A stretch of DNA of 64,000 nt. Source: Metaphire vulgaris. Lineage: Eukaryota; Annelida; Clitellata; Crassiclitellata; Megascolecidae. The translations under genes and the position numbers were made by a program. Of the stretch, positions 8,651 through 20,823 are shown in pieces (the first letter of the stretch is position 1; each line of letters starts with the position of its first letter). The stretch spans positions 12,617,274 to 12,681,273 of the forward strand of contig CM030862.1 in the NCBI GenBank assembly GCA_018105865.1, read 5' to 3'. A model generated the notes under the pieces. The model ran no database searches. It was not told the DNA's origin and worked only from the letters and a program-made list of their open reading frames with translations.

Positions 8651-9951
8651 CTACAGTGCTATTTCCGTTTCCGATATGGCGCAAGTATCCAGGGTGGCCT
8701 GCTGCGCCGCGCGGGCGTAGGTACTGCCTCCCTGGTTGCGCTCCCTCTGGCGACCCTGGTTCCCGTACCACGAGCACAGTACTATCTCGCGTACCGTCTT
8801 CCTGAACTGTACGTTGACGACGCAGTACAGGACGAAGTTGATGGCGAAGTTGATCAGCAGAAGCAGGTTCGTTACCTTGGTGACCGTCCGGAAGGTGGCG
8901 TAGCTTTTCCCGTCCACGAGGCGGGCAAAGACGACCAGGTCGGCGGGGGCCACGAGGACCGTGAATAGGACTATCAGGGCGATCAGGGTCGGCGTGATAC
9001 GGTGCCCGGAGTCGCTCGGCTTGTTGGCGCGGTACATGGACTGCATGCGGTAGGAGTGACGCAGGGCGCGGATGAGGCAGACGTTGCAGAAGGTGAGGAT
9101 GACCAGCGGAACGAAGATTGAGACGACGGAACAGAAGAGACCGTACCCGAACACGAAGCGGTTGTTCTTGTAGAGGCAGACGTCGTCTTCGAACGAAACT
9201 GACAATCGCATCGGGTCGGCAGCGTCTGCACGGTCCCGGGAACGAGTCTTTCGCACGGGATCGAGTCGAGGAAGAAGTGCCAGAAGCGCGGAAGGTTGCA
9301 GACGATCGAGCCGAAGAACACGCACGCCACGGCGACCCGTGTACCGCGCAGGGATATGAAACCGCGCGCCTGGAGCGGGTGGCAGATGGCAAAGTACCTG
9401 CCGAGCGCCATGTTCACCGTCAGCCAGGTGCTGCACAGCAGGAAGACGTTGACGAGCGCCTCCTGGTAGATCTTGAAGTAGAGGCTGAAGTGGCTCTCCA
9501 GCGGCGAGAACAGGAACTGCTCCTGGACGAGAGCGGTCATCATGTACAGGATGCAGGAGATCATGTCGGAGGCGGCCAGAGCAACGAGTCCCACGCTGAC
9601 GGACTTTTCCATGCGATCCATGGACCGCTGCAACTGCTTCCGGGTCAAGACGACGAGGTTCAGGACGTTTCCCACAATTCCGAACAGACTGATGACCGGA
9701 AACATGACGTTGTTGACGTAGTACGTAACCGCAGCGTTGCGCTGTTCCTCCACCGACTGATTCTTGACAACGCCCTGCTTTACGATCGAACTCATGTTGA
9801 CGATGTACTCGTGGCACGAACGGGCGTCGCTCGTGACCACTCCGCTGGTCCTGTTCCCGGAAGAAGAAGACCACGTGACATTCTTGTAGCGCTCGATGTC
9901 CGAACCCGGCGAGAAATCGTAGAATTCCATTGTCGGCGATGATGACGTCAC
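8651..9951 (-). CDS. Class A (rhodopsin) peptide-type GPCR with an internal frameshift
   Basis: This is a seven-transmembrane receptor at the cell surface. From the ATG at 9951 the first frame gives an extracellular tail with four N-x-S/T sites (NVT, NRT, NMS, NQS). TM1 follows at about residues 80-102 (GIVGNVLNLVVL), TM2 at 118-141 (ALAASD), TM3 at 157-190 ending GRYFAICHP, and TM4 at 205-221, then NLPRFWHFF. After IPCERL (about 9244-9260) homology moves to another frame that resumes at FEDDVCLYKN. That frame continues with TM5 (SVVSIFVPLVILTF), TM6 (LIALIVLFTVLVAPADLVV) and TM7 (INFAINFVLYCVVN, an N-F-x-x-Y form of NPxxY), to the tag at 8651. The style is that of invertebrate FMRFamide-like peptide receptors; the ligand is unknown. 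No plausible intron sits at the switch, so this is either a one-base assembly error or a young pseudogene. Asp/Glu of D/ERY and the Cys at the top of TM3 are absent. Confidence 0.85.
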
Positions 9952-10788
9952 ACTCGAATTTTTGGAGCGATCGACGTTATTGGTTATTGATTCGTTTTTC
10001 TACTGAATTCTCAACTGAAAGGCGGGTTCAAAAACCCAGAAAATATGGAAGATGCAAGCTACCACATGGAAAGTATGGAAATATTTCGAGAACCTCTTGA
10101 GTAAGTGCTTCTGGAAACCTGAACCTATCGCAGTCAATACGGCACTAAAGCAATGAACACCCGTGTTTACGAAAAATGCAAGATCAAAAATGCTCAATGT
10201 ATAAAACCATAGAATTCAAGGTGAATCTCGGATTTGAATATTAAATATATTCGAATTTCTGAAGCGTTTGTTTTCTTTAGGTGTTGACTCTACAAATGCA
10301 GTCGGAGAAAATAGAGTGGAATATCACATCTAAAACACAAAAATAATGAGCAAATAAGAACTTAAAATCAATATTAATGTCTGACTACAAATGCATTTGA
10401 CCTCTATTAATAAGACAGACTATTATATTACATATCATAATATTATTTTACTATTTATTTACAATTATACAGATTATACTGCATATCAAAATCTTCAGAA
10501 ATTTGGAAGCGAATAAAATGGCCGACATCGATCAAAACCATAGAATTCAATTAGCACTGGAACGAGTCTATTATGCCTAAAAGGTAAACCAGTTATCCGC
10601 CATTTTGTTTACGGTTACATTACCTGGTCACGTGACTAGAGAGTCCAATCTCGATTTGTTCGCGAGGAAACTTACAACTTTTATGGACCTCGTATAAGTG
10701 TTAAGCGCTCTTGCCTTTGACCCTTCGTCCATGTTTCTGCGCTATATAAATTGACTTATTAACCTGACTCATTCTAACGGTGATCACA

Positions 10789-10891
10789 TTACCGTAAAAC
10801 TCCTAACAGAAGCCCGTCTCAAGCAGTAGCAGCGACACAAAGTCATTTATTCTAATAGAAGCCGAAGCTTCCATTAGGAGTTTTACGGTAA
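10789..10891. mobile_element. Short TA-flanked MITE
   Basis: The perfect inverted ends TTACCGTAAAACTCCTAA and TTAGGAGTTTTACGGTAA enclose about 65 bp. Reading the outer TA as target duplication gives a Tc1/mariner-type element. Confidence 0.65.
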
Positions 10892-11715
10892 GTTCTACGG
10901 TAGCCATGGCAACCAGTGTTTAAAACTTAGCAAAGATGGCGGCACGTTGGCTTCAGCTATCCGCTGTCTATGCCACAGATAGACAACTTCCAGCGAATAG
11001 TAATTTCTATGCACCAGAATACCAATTCTTCTTATCTGCGAATTATTTACCACTGACTGGACTGTTCCAGAGACGTTGAGCGGCTCTCTCTCTTTGACAC
11101 AAAAAATGGTCCGCACAGTGGCTTCACTTGCCGGCGATAATAGAAGCCGTCTGCCGCTGCATATTTTACAAAATTCTCGTAGTATTTGCGCTCCATATCG
11201 GTGCGCAGAATCGTTTATCAGCTCTATTATACAGAATAGATTGCCCAAAAACGCCACAGATACTGTCGATATGAATATCAAATATAACCCTGCGCGCTAT
11301 ATAATAAGTACTTTTTACCTTCGGTACTGCTCGGGTTTATGTCCCTCAAATTACTTATAACGGCTTAGAAGGAAAACACACATCCGAAGCAAGAAACCAA
11401 ACTGTTGAATAGATGCTCGGCCCTCTGGCGACAGACAAATACGTGAATGTCTATTGAAGGCTCCTTTGTTGGGACGTGGCTTGTGGGGGTGGAGATGGAG
11501 GTGAGGTGGAGTGAGGGTGGAGTGGGCGTGGTGGGATAGAGGGAATAGGGGGGGGGTGGGGTTGGGTGGTGGTGGGTGAATTCGATCGGCGTATTCAGAC
11601 AACGTCTCCGTTCTCTGTAATCAAGTCAACAATTCTCTCCGCGGATCTCTCCGCGGATCACGGGTCAATACTTGGACGAAAATCGATGCGACGACCAAAC
11701 AGAGCACGCAGCCAA

Positions 11716-11905
11716 GAAACTCACAGAGACAGGCAGACACAGACAGAGACAGAGACAGAGACAGATATATATATATATACATACAGAGGCGCAGACAGAG
11801 ACAGAGACAGGCAGACAGAGAGACAGAGACAGAGCAGATATATATATATATACAGAGAGACAGAGACAGAGACAGGGGACAGAGAGACAGACAAAGAAAC
11901 ATCGA
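11716..11905. repeat. CAGA-type repeat interrupted by (AT)n
   Basis: Imperfect CAGAGACAGACAGA runs are broken by two ATATATATATA blocks of similar length, giving a higher-order pattern of CAGA-AT-CAGA-AT. Confidence 0.88.
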
Positions 11906-12463
11906 TAGAGAAAGAGAGAGAGAAACAGAGAGGTAGAGGAGAACGTACAGGGATAGACAGACAGATAAACACACAGGTTTAGAAGGGGAAACGTATAAGA
12001 AGTACAAGAATTTTCCTTGTTTACGATTTTTAACGCATTTAGAGACAGATCGACAATAACAACGCGAGTGAGAGAAACAGACAGACACAGACAGACAGAC
12101 AGACAGACAGAGACAGACAGACAGATACAGGCAGATGGCCGAACCCTGGGCTAACATATTTCATAGTAAAATAACTGACGGGGTCGGACTCCGATTATTT
12201 TCTCGTGATAGGCGTATCTGATCCGCCTCCCACCCCTCCTCCGAATCCCCGCACCACCACCACCACCACCGCCGCCTCCTTCTCCACCCACCCCCACCCC
12301 CACCCCACCCCACCCCGCCAACACCCGTCATCAGAAATGTCGCAGATTCTTCCGCGTATGAACTGCGAGGGATTTTCCTATAGTAGATCGATCGATTACA
12401 GAGAAAATAGTCTGCTATTCGGCCGCATAATGACAACATTTCTCTTTAGGCAATGCACCAGAA

Positions 12464-12505
<42 letters not shown>
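12464..12505. repeat. (GACA)n microsatellite
   Basis: A pure tetranucleotide run, with related shorter runs at 12086 and 12610. Confidence 0.95.
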
Positions 12506-12507
<2 letters not shown>

Positions 12508-13689
12508 GCACTAAGACAGGATACAGACAAAAACACGGGCGTAGAACAAGACAGAAGTGGACGAGTATGCAGTGTTTCCGAATAGACAAATAGACAGACA
12601 TTTAAGCTTCCAAATAGACAGACAGACAGACCAGACAGACAGACAGAGATGGACGGGCAGGGACAGGGACACGCATATAGACGGACAGATACAAGGACTC
12701 ATACTGTGACTATGTTGCTTATTCACGATTTTTGTAGCGCATTTACAATCCTGAAAACCTCCATTCGTTCACCGTCATCTTGAGTCCCTCTTCCGGTTTC
12801 TACCGGAAGTTCGTGTCGCCGACAGGAAGTAAGATTGACAACATGGGTTTGAATTTAAAGTCAATAGAAGAATAGTAAACTAACCGCAGTGTCTTGTCTA
12901 TACACACATACAGACACCGCAAAGCATAATCTTAGCGCAGACTGGTCGCCAGGGGCGCCACCGTCGATCATTTTTCGTCCTGTTTTTAGCGCCGCACCTA
13001 TTTCGGTTAGATCATAAATAGCATTGAAAGCGGACCGCAGACTAAATCGTATCTAAAATGGCGTTACATAAATTACGCTGGCGCCATATCATTACGATGT
13101 TCTGCCGAGCGATAAGCTATTAACCTTTGAGATGAAATCGAACGATAATAGAGGAAACGCCAACATCGGCGATGCCCTTTCGCGGAGTTTCGCCTATTTG
13201 TTGGTGAATGCTGTTTCTATTGGCGGAAATAAAAATCAATGCGCTATAGAACAGCTATTAGCAGCGAAGTCTAGCAGTAAAATACAATTACCTATAACCT
13301 ATAATTTCTGCCTGAAAGAAATTAATGACCCCACGATGATAATAACAGTTATTTTATCATCGATTAATATAATATTTGAACACCTTTTTAAAAAGCCACA
13401 GTGATCCTTTATTACTTAGCAAACACCTTTTTATAGACGTGCGTTTACATTACAATAAGTAGCTGGACAGTGTGAGTGTAACTAGCTGTCACGTTCTTTG
13501 TACAGTAATATTTGTTCACATATTATGTGTTAATTAGTAATTATTATAAGACGCAAAATGAGTGAGAGGTGCGTCAATTATATCAAAAACAAGTTTTGAA
13601 AATCATAATTTGGTGATTTAATATGTAGCGCTATTAGACGGCATGCTTAAAATGAATTGTTCTCCGATGGACCGGTATAGCATATTATA

Positions 13690-13835
13690 TTAACTCCCAT
13701 ATAGCAATAACTCCCAATTCATTATTACTGTATATATATATAATATATATATATACATGTAATAATAATAACTCCCCGTCATTATTATATATAGCCTAAT
13801 TATATAATGACGGGGACTTACTATATGGGAGTCAT
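13690..13835. repeat. Nested palindromes in AT-rich DNA
   Basis: The outer arms are ACTCCCATATAG and CTATATGGGAGT. The inner arms are CCCCGTCATTATTATATA and TATATAATGACGGGG around a short GCCTAAT spacer, all within (AT)n. Confidence 0.75.
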
Positions 13836-13846
13836 TATTATATACT

Positions 13847-13880
<34 letters not shown>

Positions 13881-14276
13881 ATATATATATATATATATTT
13901 TTTAAAGTTTAAAGTTTAAAGGGGCAGTTGAAATCAATGATATCGAGATCATCTTCTTCACTTTCTGTCTGCATGTGAACGTGATTGAAAAAGTTGCAAA
14001 TTGACTCTATTTCTATATATGTATATATTCAGTGCGCAATATCATTTTCTTTCAGACTTCGCCCCATACGCGGAAAGAAATTTGTTTTTGTGTGTGTGTG
14101 TTGAATAGGTCACACTAGAGGGCCATTATCGATAAGAAAGAGCTTGTAAGAAGAGTGCAATTTGCCTCTTAGAAAAATTCAGTGACATTTTCCTCTGAAA
14201 ATTTCTTGGGGGAAAATGCTGTAGCATGCCCGCGCTCGAAATATAGAATCGCTATATAAATTGAATCTGAAATTGC

Positions 14277-14292
14277 AGTGCGCATGCGCAAA
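14277..14292. promoter_or_regulatory. NRF1-like site in a promoter-like patch
   Basis: GTGCGCATGCGCA fits the palindromic NRF1 core. Within 130 bp lie TGACGTTT (CRE-like) and ATTTCCGG (ETS-like). An ATG at 14428 follows, but no confident gene starts there. Confidence 0.35.
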
Positions 14293-14628
14293 AACTTACC
14301 GCAAGGTGGCAGGATCAAGAAACTCTGCCTAGATGTCGCTCGTTTGTGACGTTTCATTTCCGGTTCGCAAACGTGGAACCAGCGTGCCCTGTAGTACTGA
14401 CTCCCTGCTCCACATCCGGACGGCGGAATGCACAAGGTAGAGGCGTCGGGAGTGGTGGTGGTCGCGTCGTTTATGCTGCGCTATCCTCTGCATGAAGACA
14501 ACAGCGCCCCCTTTCGACGAACGAGCGACGCAGACGATGGCACCAGATCGAGACTGGCGCGAATATTTATTGCGAAACCGAGGCTCGTGACCTTCTTTAA
14601 GCTCCTGCGGCGATTTAATATCGATGAT

Positions 14629-14631
<3 letters not shown>

Positions 14632-14688
<57 letters not shown>

Positions 14689-14698
14689 TATATATATA
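14632..14698. repeat. (GA)n then CAGA-type microsatellite
   Basis: Pure GA gives way to a short (AT)n block and then CAGAGACAGA to about 14768. Confidence 0.95.
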
Positions 14699-15493
14699 CA
14701 GAGACAGAGACAGAGACAGACAGAGAGACAGACAGAGACAGAGACAGAGAGACAGACAGAGACAGAGATTCATTAGATGTGTTGTATGCTGGAGCTATAG
14801 ATGTCTTCGATGGCAAAAGGTAATTGTTCCCTGTCCCAGGGGGAGGAGAGGAGGACTGTTTCGCTTCGCAGCCCGCAAAGCCCCGACCCCGGGGAGCCCT
14901 GGAGAGATGCCCCGTTCCCCCGGCGGTAGAACGGGACACTGCCCTTCGAATCGATCGACTGTTGTCCAACAATAAAGAAAGATCCTCGAAGAATTGTCGG
15001 ATGCGCGGTAGGTGGCGCTGCTGCACCAGGAGGGGCGCTGTGACGTCAGCAGGAAATTGGAACTCGAGAAAGAAGGAGATACGATCGCTCATGGATTGAG
15101 CACAAAAAGACCTCTGGCGCTACATAAAAGTTCCAAAATCCATGTCTTGCGTCATGCTCTTAGATGAGGACCATTAGATGAACACCAATCACAATCTAAC
15201 CTAAAATTCTTCACAAAAAGCGCTATTTTTAGCCTGGATTTGGCATGAACATGATTTCGATGGTGTCACTGTCATGTCAGGACATGGTCTCACTACGCGA
15301 CTGTCGGGTCTCCTCCTAATCATATAGATATATTTTGAATGAAGAGGTTTAAATTAGATAAGATACCTTACAACGTCAATGGCCTTAGTAACGACTTCTC
15401 TAATGTGAACAACCATTGTGAACGTGGCTTTATAGGCGTATTTTATATCCCTCGCTTTTACCATCGAAGCGCTAAATTCTTTCAACAGTAAGT

Positions 15494-15540
<47 letters not shown>

Positions 15541-15543
15541 TTC

Positions 15544-15611
<68 letters not shown>
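15494..15611. repeat. (CT)n microsatellite
   Basis: CT runs are interrupted by GTCTGTCTGTCT in the middle. Confidence 0.95.
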
Positions 15612-16372
15612 CCTAAGACGTTGAAATAACTTAGTATCGAACGTGGTACCGAGTACTGCGAGTACTGAGCAGTACTCACTATTCAGCGCCGATTTTCCAG
15701 CGCAGAAGAAAGCTGCCTGGCCGAGTGAGATGTGCAGACGATTAGGTTCGCGAACGGCGAATTTATGTAGCGCCAACTCGTTCTTCACACGGCGACAAAA
15801 TTATCAATAAATAAATCACCGACTTCGGGCATCGGGTGCAAACGTCCTCTTACCGGCCACTCTTCGCACGGGATCGAAGAAGGCGCCTGACGATAATCTC
15901 TGCGGCTCGAATTTCATCCATTTGTCAATTCACTCGTTGACTGACTGACTTGCTTACTTACTTACTTATTCACTTCTCGGAGGAGAAATGTTTTCTTGAA
16001 AAAATAAGATAAAAGTAGCTTATATATGGAATCGAAAACTTAGTGGCGGCTTTAGCGTCCCATTTGGTGTAAGAACCCCCGTGCGAAGACGGGAAACACC
16101 CAACTGCACCGGGCGGGAGAGACGCGACCAATTGTCAGAAACATAAGACACCTTTTAATCCGAAAGAGTCTTTAGGAGAAAATCACAAGCGCACTTTCGA
16201 TTATCTTCGACAAATCACAATCGAAAGAAAGCCATTTGAAAAGCACTTCAAGGGTCAACGACATTGTGACTGTCTTGCGTTAAGACTGTGGACGACTGCC
16301 TTCACTACACTTTGCTGTCTAAATGCTTCAACAGCGGTTCATTGCATCGGTGTGAACATTACGTACAGTGCA

Positions 16373-16560
16373 CAGGGGCGTCGCCAGGAATTTTGGGTTG
16401 GGGGGGGGCAAAGGAGGCCGGCGTGTCAAATTCCTTAACTCCACCCCAGACACCCCTCCACAAAAAACTTTCTCACCGGATTTGCGCGAATCTGATAGGT
16501 GGTTTCGGGTCAGGTGGGGGGGAGTTGCCCCATTTGGCCCCCCCCGTGGCGACGCTAATG
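16373..16560 (+). mobile_element. hAT-like MITE, GCGTCGCCA family, perfect target duplication
   Basis: This 188-bp element starts CAGGGGCGTCGCCAGG and ends CCGTGGCGACGCTAATG. It is flanked on both sides by ACAGTGCA (16365-16372 and 16561-16568), an exact 8-bp duplication as expected for hAT transposition. Related copies lie at 7191, 54959 and 55458. Confidence 0.88.
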
Positions 16561-16841
16561 ACAGTGCAAACTCAGTTCAAGCAGCTATTAGTACACGAAT
16601 CGGCAAAAGACACTGAACTGGCCAATGGTACAGGGAGGCAGACAGACAAGGACAAAGAGAGACACAAAGACGTAAACAGACAGACAGACAGACTCAGTAG
16701 ATAGACTGATGCATGAAGAATCAAAGATGTTATGATGAAATTACTGTAAAAGCAATAAAAGTTTTAATTAAAAGAATATACGAGTGCGTAGTTTATTTTT
16801 CAGACTATGAGAGAGAGAGAGAAATGATGATGATGATGATG

Positions 16842-16886
<45 letters not shown>

Positions 16887-16964
16887 TATGCACTTTTGCA
16901 CTTTTGTATAGCGCCATTTCTAACACTCCAAACGTCGATATGGCAATTTAAAGAGATGGGCTTT

Positions 16965-16978
<14 letters not shown>

Positions 16979-17036
<58 letters not shown>
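16979..17036. repeat. (GA)n microsatellite
   Basis: A pure run of about 29 GA units, with an (AAT)n run 100 bp before it. Confidence 0.95.
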
Positions 17037-17038
<2 letters not shown>

Positions 17039-17428
17039 CAGATATACCAGACGATATGAAATCGATGAAAGAATATTTGGGCGATTGGAAGCAGAGTGTA
17101 GATAGAAGATAATGCAGGGAAAAGAAGCCATAAAACGAGAGTTTTTATTGTCGACCGAATCTACTTTCTACAGTTGTGCATAGAAGACGCTAAGAAGACC
17201 GTAGATCACGAGGTTCGTAAACACTTTCCGAGCTGTCGCCATCTACCGTCGGAAACAGACCGACGGAGCCGGCGGTGGAGGGAGAGGGAAAAAGAGGAAA
17301 AAACCGATCCGGAAACAGGGATATGTCATTGGCGCTGAAGGCAATATTCAACAGACGCTAAGACACCCTGGACCGTTCCTGAGGGTTCGAGGGATGAATT
17401 CCAGAGAATACATGCTGTGCTTATAGTA

Positions 17429-17600
17429 ATGGCATCTTCGTGTTCCCTTGTTTTTGTTCTTGTTCTTACTCTTGTTTTTACGGGAAAATGTGTGGCGCAA
17501 AGGCGAAATGACGGCTCGAATTTTATACGAAAGGGGAAGGCAAACGACACCGGATATGATAAGCAGGCGTCGTACGACTTTGCAGACTGCATCGGTTGCC
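17429..17600 (+). CDS. Candidate first exon of a small secreted protein
   Basis: From the ATG at 17429 the frame reads MASSCSLVFVLVLTLVFTG, then KCVAQRRNDG. That is a clean signal peptide shape: polar start, long Val/Leu core, and a likely cleavage after CVA. The mature part is hydrophilic (RRNDGSNFIRKGKANDTGY) and ends in DCIGC just before a good donor, GCC|gtaaga, at 17601. Basic residues and the close Cys pair would suit a neuropeptide precursor or Cys-rich secreted protein, but there is no homology I recognise. No second exon was identified; a (CA)n tract and other repeats follow. A 57-codon ORF with a hydrophobic start can arise by chance. Confidence 0.28.
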
Positions 17601-17709
17601 GTAAGATACGTTATTTAGAAGCAGTTGATAGTTGTTGTTGAAAACTGATCGCAAGGAGAAAACATTTTTTATTTGGAAGAGATCCATTTCCTCTAAAAGA
17701 ACTTCTCCT

Positions 17710-17712
<3 letters not shown>

Positions 17713-17757
<45 letters not shown>
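17713..17757. repeat. (CA)n microsatellite
   Basis: A pure CA run just downstream of the candidate secreted-protein exon. Confidence 0.95.
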
Positions 17758-17758
<1 letters not shown>

Positions 17759-18659
17759 TGTCAGTTTTTACGAAAAGTTTTCGTCAAAATGCTGTTCCCT
17801 ACGAAAACATCCTGGCTCCGCCCTCGAATGATCCGAAATGCAATCAAACCCTGTTACTGCCTAACCGTGAACCACTCGTTATAGCAACGTTCTAACGGTG
17901 CATTGAATGTTTGTAACAAGGTTTGACTGTTTGTATTTGATGTGAAACTCCTGAGTGCTGTATGTTTTATAGAATTCTATTGTACAATGATCTATAGAGG
18001 CAATCATTTTCTTATTCCATCAAATGCGATTTGTTTTTTCTTTCCTTCAAGAAAATTCCACGGGTAAAGAGTTACGGTAGCTGGAGGGTGAAAAACAAAA
18101 GGAAACGGTGTAGGAGGGGGAGTGAGAGTGAGAGGAGGGGAGTGGGAGGAGGAGTGAGAGTGAGAGGAGTGGGGGTACAGGAGAGGCTACCATGAGTCCG
18201 ACGAATCCGGAGTATTGGGAAAGCGGAAGTCGGCGAGAGTGACATTTCCGGTTTGACCGGAAGCTGCTTGTTTAATCTCTATGCATCGTCATTCCGTCGA
18301 ACGCACAACATTCTATGGCTGGTAATTGATCGGATTGAATATTTAATCGATCCCGATATCAAAACGTCATCAAATGACGTCATCAAGCAGGGTTCTGATT
18401 GGTTAGCTCCCTCCATCCCCTATCTACCCAAGGCCAATGTATATGAATATGAGGGCGCGATACTATGCTTAGGGCCATAGACATACTCTATCTGCATGTA
18501 TCTACGCCGTTGCATGTATCTATGCATTTGCGTGCCAAACTGTTTATCATTGGTTCGATCTGAAAGATTAAATAGATCAATGGCGATGGTCTAACATCAA
18601 CATAACCTGGGAAAATAGGCTGAAATAGAGGATGCAAAGAGTGCACACACGCACTCACA

Positions 18660-19035
18660 AACAGACAGACAGATAGAAAGATAGATAAATAAATATATGT
18701 AGGTATGTATGCATGAATGGATGAATGGATGTATGTATGAATGTATGGATGTATGTATGAATGGATGTATATATGGATGTATGGATGGATGGATGTATTA
18801 ATGGATGAATGGATGCATGTATGAATGTAGGTATGTATACATGAATGGATGAATGGATATGAATGGATGTATACATGGATGTATGTATGAATGTATGGAT
18901 GGATGGATGGATAGATGGTACGGATGGATGGATGCTTGGATGGATCGATGGATGGATGGATGGATGGGTGGATGGATGGATGTATTAATGGATGAATGGA
19001 TGCATGTATGTATGAATGGATGGATGGATGGATAG
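18660..19035. repeat. GGAT/GTAT tetranucleotide minisatellite
   Basis: Imperfect 4-bp units (GGAT, GTAT, GAAT) run over about 375 bp, with a repeated higher-order stretch ATGAATGGATGAATGGAT. Confidence 0.9.
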
Positions 19036-19315
19036 AATAGTTCTTTTCAAAAGCTGCTCTTCTGCCTTTATCAAGAATTGCTCTTTATTCTTTTTCTTTG
19101 ATCTTATTCCCAGTTCCTTATCCCATTAATTTGAATTAAAGCGCTCCGTGACGTCGACCGGACGTGACGTCACCCAACCGGAAATTGGTTTCGCATCAGC
19201 GCATAACTCTCGTCCTTTCGACGCCAAGACGTTCTTTGTCCCGCGAAAAATCTCATTCGGTGCGAAAAGAAAACTTGATAGAGATTAAAAATAGCAAATA
19301 AATATATTCTGACGC

Positions 19316-19360
<45 letters not shown>

Positions 19361-20423
19361 TTAATTCAAGCTTTGGCCGACAGATGGCGCATGGAGTTTT
19401 TTCCCGCGCATGAGCAGAAAGGTAAATGAGATGTTAGAAATGAAATGTTAAGATAATGAAAACCCGTTTGCATTGGAAACTTATCTTGTATAATATAGGA
19501 CGGAGAGGTGAAATCATACTGAAATGTAGGACAGGTTAAAGGTCAAGTCAAGTGCAGCCCCCAAGTGACGAAAGAAAGAACCAGACAGAAATGAACCCAG
19601 ATTGACAAGCCAGCTCCGTAAAGAGCAGCACCGCAAATTAGATCTCGCCACAAAAATGCGTTCTATATCTGGTGTGTTTTACCCAGCTGCCAAACAACAG
19701 AATCGATTCGCACCAGGTACAGTATAGAGTGCATGCTTTTTTCGGAGTTTCCCTTTTCACTGATCACTCATTCTCACAGGTGAAGTTTTCCCAGACGCCG
19801 GCTACACCGACGGGCAAATTGCACCGGGTACACGTTCCAAGCTTCTGGTGCCATGGCTAACGCTCTGCTAAACTGCCCGTCAAATTCCCGTCATGCCTCA
19901 AGAGTGACGATAAGGCGATCACTGTGGCGCTATATCAGTGACTCGTTCCCGTAATGAATATTAATGAGCCCCAAAGAAATCATATAGCGCTGCTTACCCG
20001 AGTGAGGGAAACAAAGAATGGAAGAAAAAATCTGCTGACGAGCAGAAAACCTTATCCCACTGCGTGCTGTAATCGCCGGCGTCTAAAAAACCGCACCGAT
20101 TGCAGTCAGGCCGTAGAACGGGCAGATTGAGAGGGGCGCAGCCAGTCCAAACATAGGCACTAGTAACCCAGGGCTAAAATGAAATACCCCACCCCCACCT
20201 ATGCAGTCTGTCTTGGAGTATGTTTGGAGTGTCTTGCGCTGTTATTTTTGAAAATTCGGAAAACGCTTTGATTCTGACGAGGAAGCGAAAAAGTTAGAAA
20301 AGGCGCTTCATATTTTCCAAGGATTTTAATATTTTCAATACTTATAAACAGGGGAGGTATGTCCCACGAAAACGCGTTGACTTTTGGGTAAGCATTGGTG
20401 AAGGATCTTCATACTAGTTTTAA

Positions 20424-20600
20424 ACTGTCCAATTTAAGCAATAGAGAATACCACAGGCAAAAATCTGAATGCAAGAACTTTTGATATACAAGAGATAGTG
20501 CCCTAACTTTTGAAAAAAACTTGATTAGCAGGTGCTCTTCACTTCTCTGTCAAAGGTGCTAGCCATTCACACGTCTGCCAATACCATTCTCTGTAGTTTA
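20424..20600 (+). repeat. Satellite-like monomer, dispersed copy
   Basis: About 177 bp from TGTCCAATTTAAGCAATAGA to ACCATTCTCTGTAGTTTA matches the tandem monomers at 55138-55457. Its right end is cut by a hAT-like MITE. Confidence 0.75.
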
Positions 20601-20823
20601 CAGAGGTGGATCTAGGGGAGTGCAGGGGGGTTAACATGTTCCCCGGGCGCCGAGGTGAGGGGAAGAAACACGTGCGATGACCTTTTTTTGCTCGTCAGCG
20701 CTATATGAAGAGAGAGTTGAGGGGCGCCGAAAACGATGTGAGGACCTTTTTGCTTGTCAGTTGTTAGGGGCGCCAACGTACACTTTGTCCCCGGGCGCCG
20801 AATACCCTATAGATCCGCCTCTG
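20601..20823 (+). mobile_element. hAT-like MITE, CAGAGGCGGA family
   Basis: The ends are CAGAGGTGGATCTAGG and the complement of CAGAGGCGGATCTATAGG. GGGGCGCC motifs and the T-tract GACCTTTTTTTGCTCGTCAG are shared with 37055-37438. Flanks do not form an obvious 8-bp duplication. Confidence 0.75.

Larger units (their letters stand above)
9952..17428. other. Non-coding region after the GPCR
   Basis: No gene is recognised. It holds a small MITE at 10789, GACA-type repeats at 11716-11905 and 12086-12125 and 12464-12505, nested palindromes at 13690-13835, an NRF1-like site at 14279, (GA)n/(CT)n tracts at 14632 and 15494, and a hAT-like MITE at 16373. Confidence 0.6.
17601..20423. other. Non-coding region with GGAT-type repeats
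   Basis: No gene is recognised. A (GGAT)/(GTAT)n minisatellite runs about 18660-19035, with (GA)n at 19319-19352. The remaining sequence is unique or decayed repeat. Confidence 0.6.

Noticed and set aside
9118..9942. 274-codon plus-strand frame across the GPCR
   Set aside because: It is antisense to a clear seven-transmembrane frame.
10895..11281. 128-codon minus-strand frame
   Set aside because: No domain, no splice logic and no codon bias seen; likely chance.
12464..12505. Possible CRISPR-like array in GACA repeats
   Set aside because: The unit is 4 bp with no spacers and the genome is eukaryotic; these are microsatellites.
14824..15099. Possible exon after a cctgtcccag acceptor
   Set aside because: The text is Pro/Arg-rich without a domain, and the upstream partner would need a 20-bp intron.
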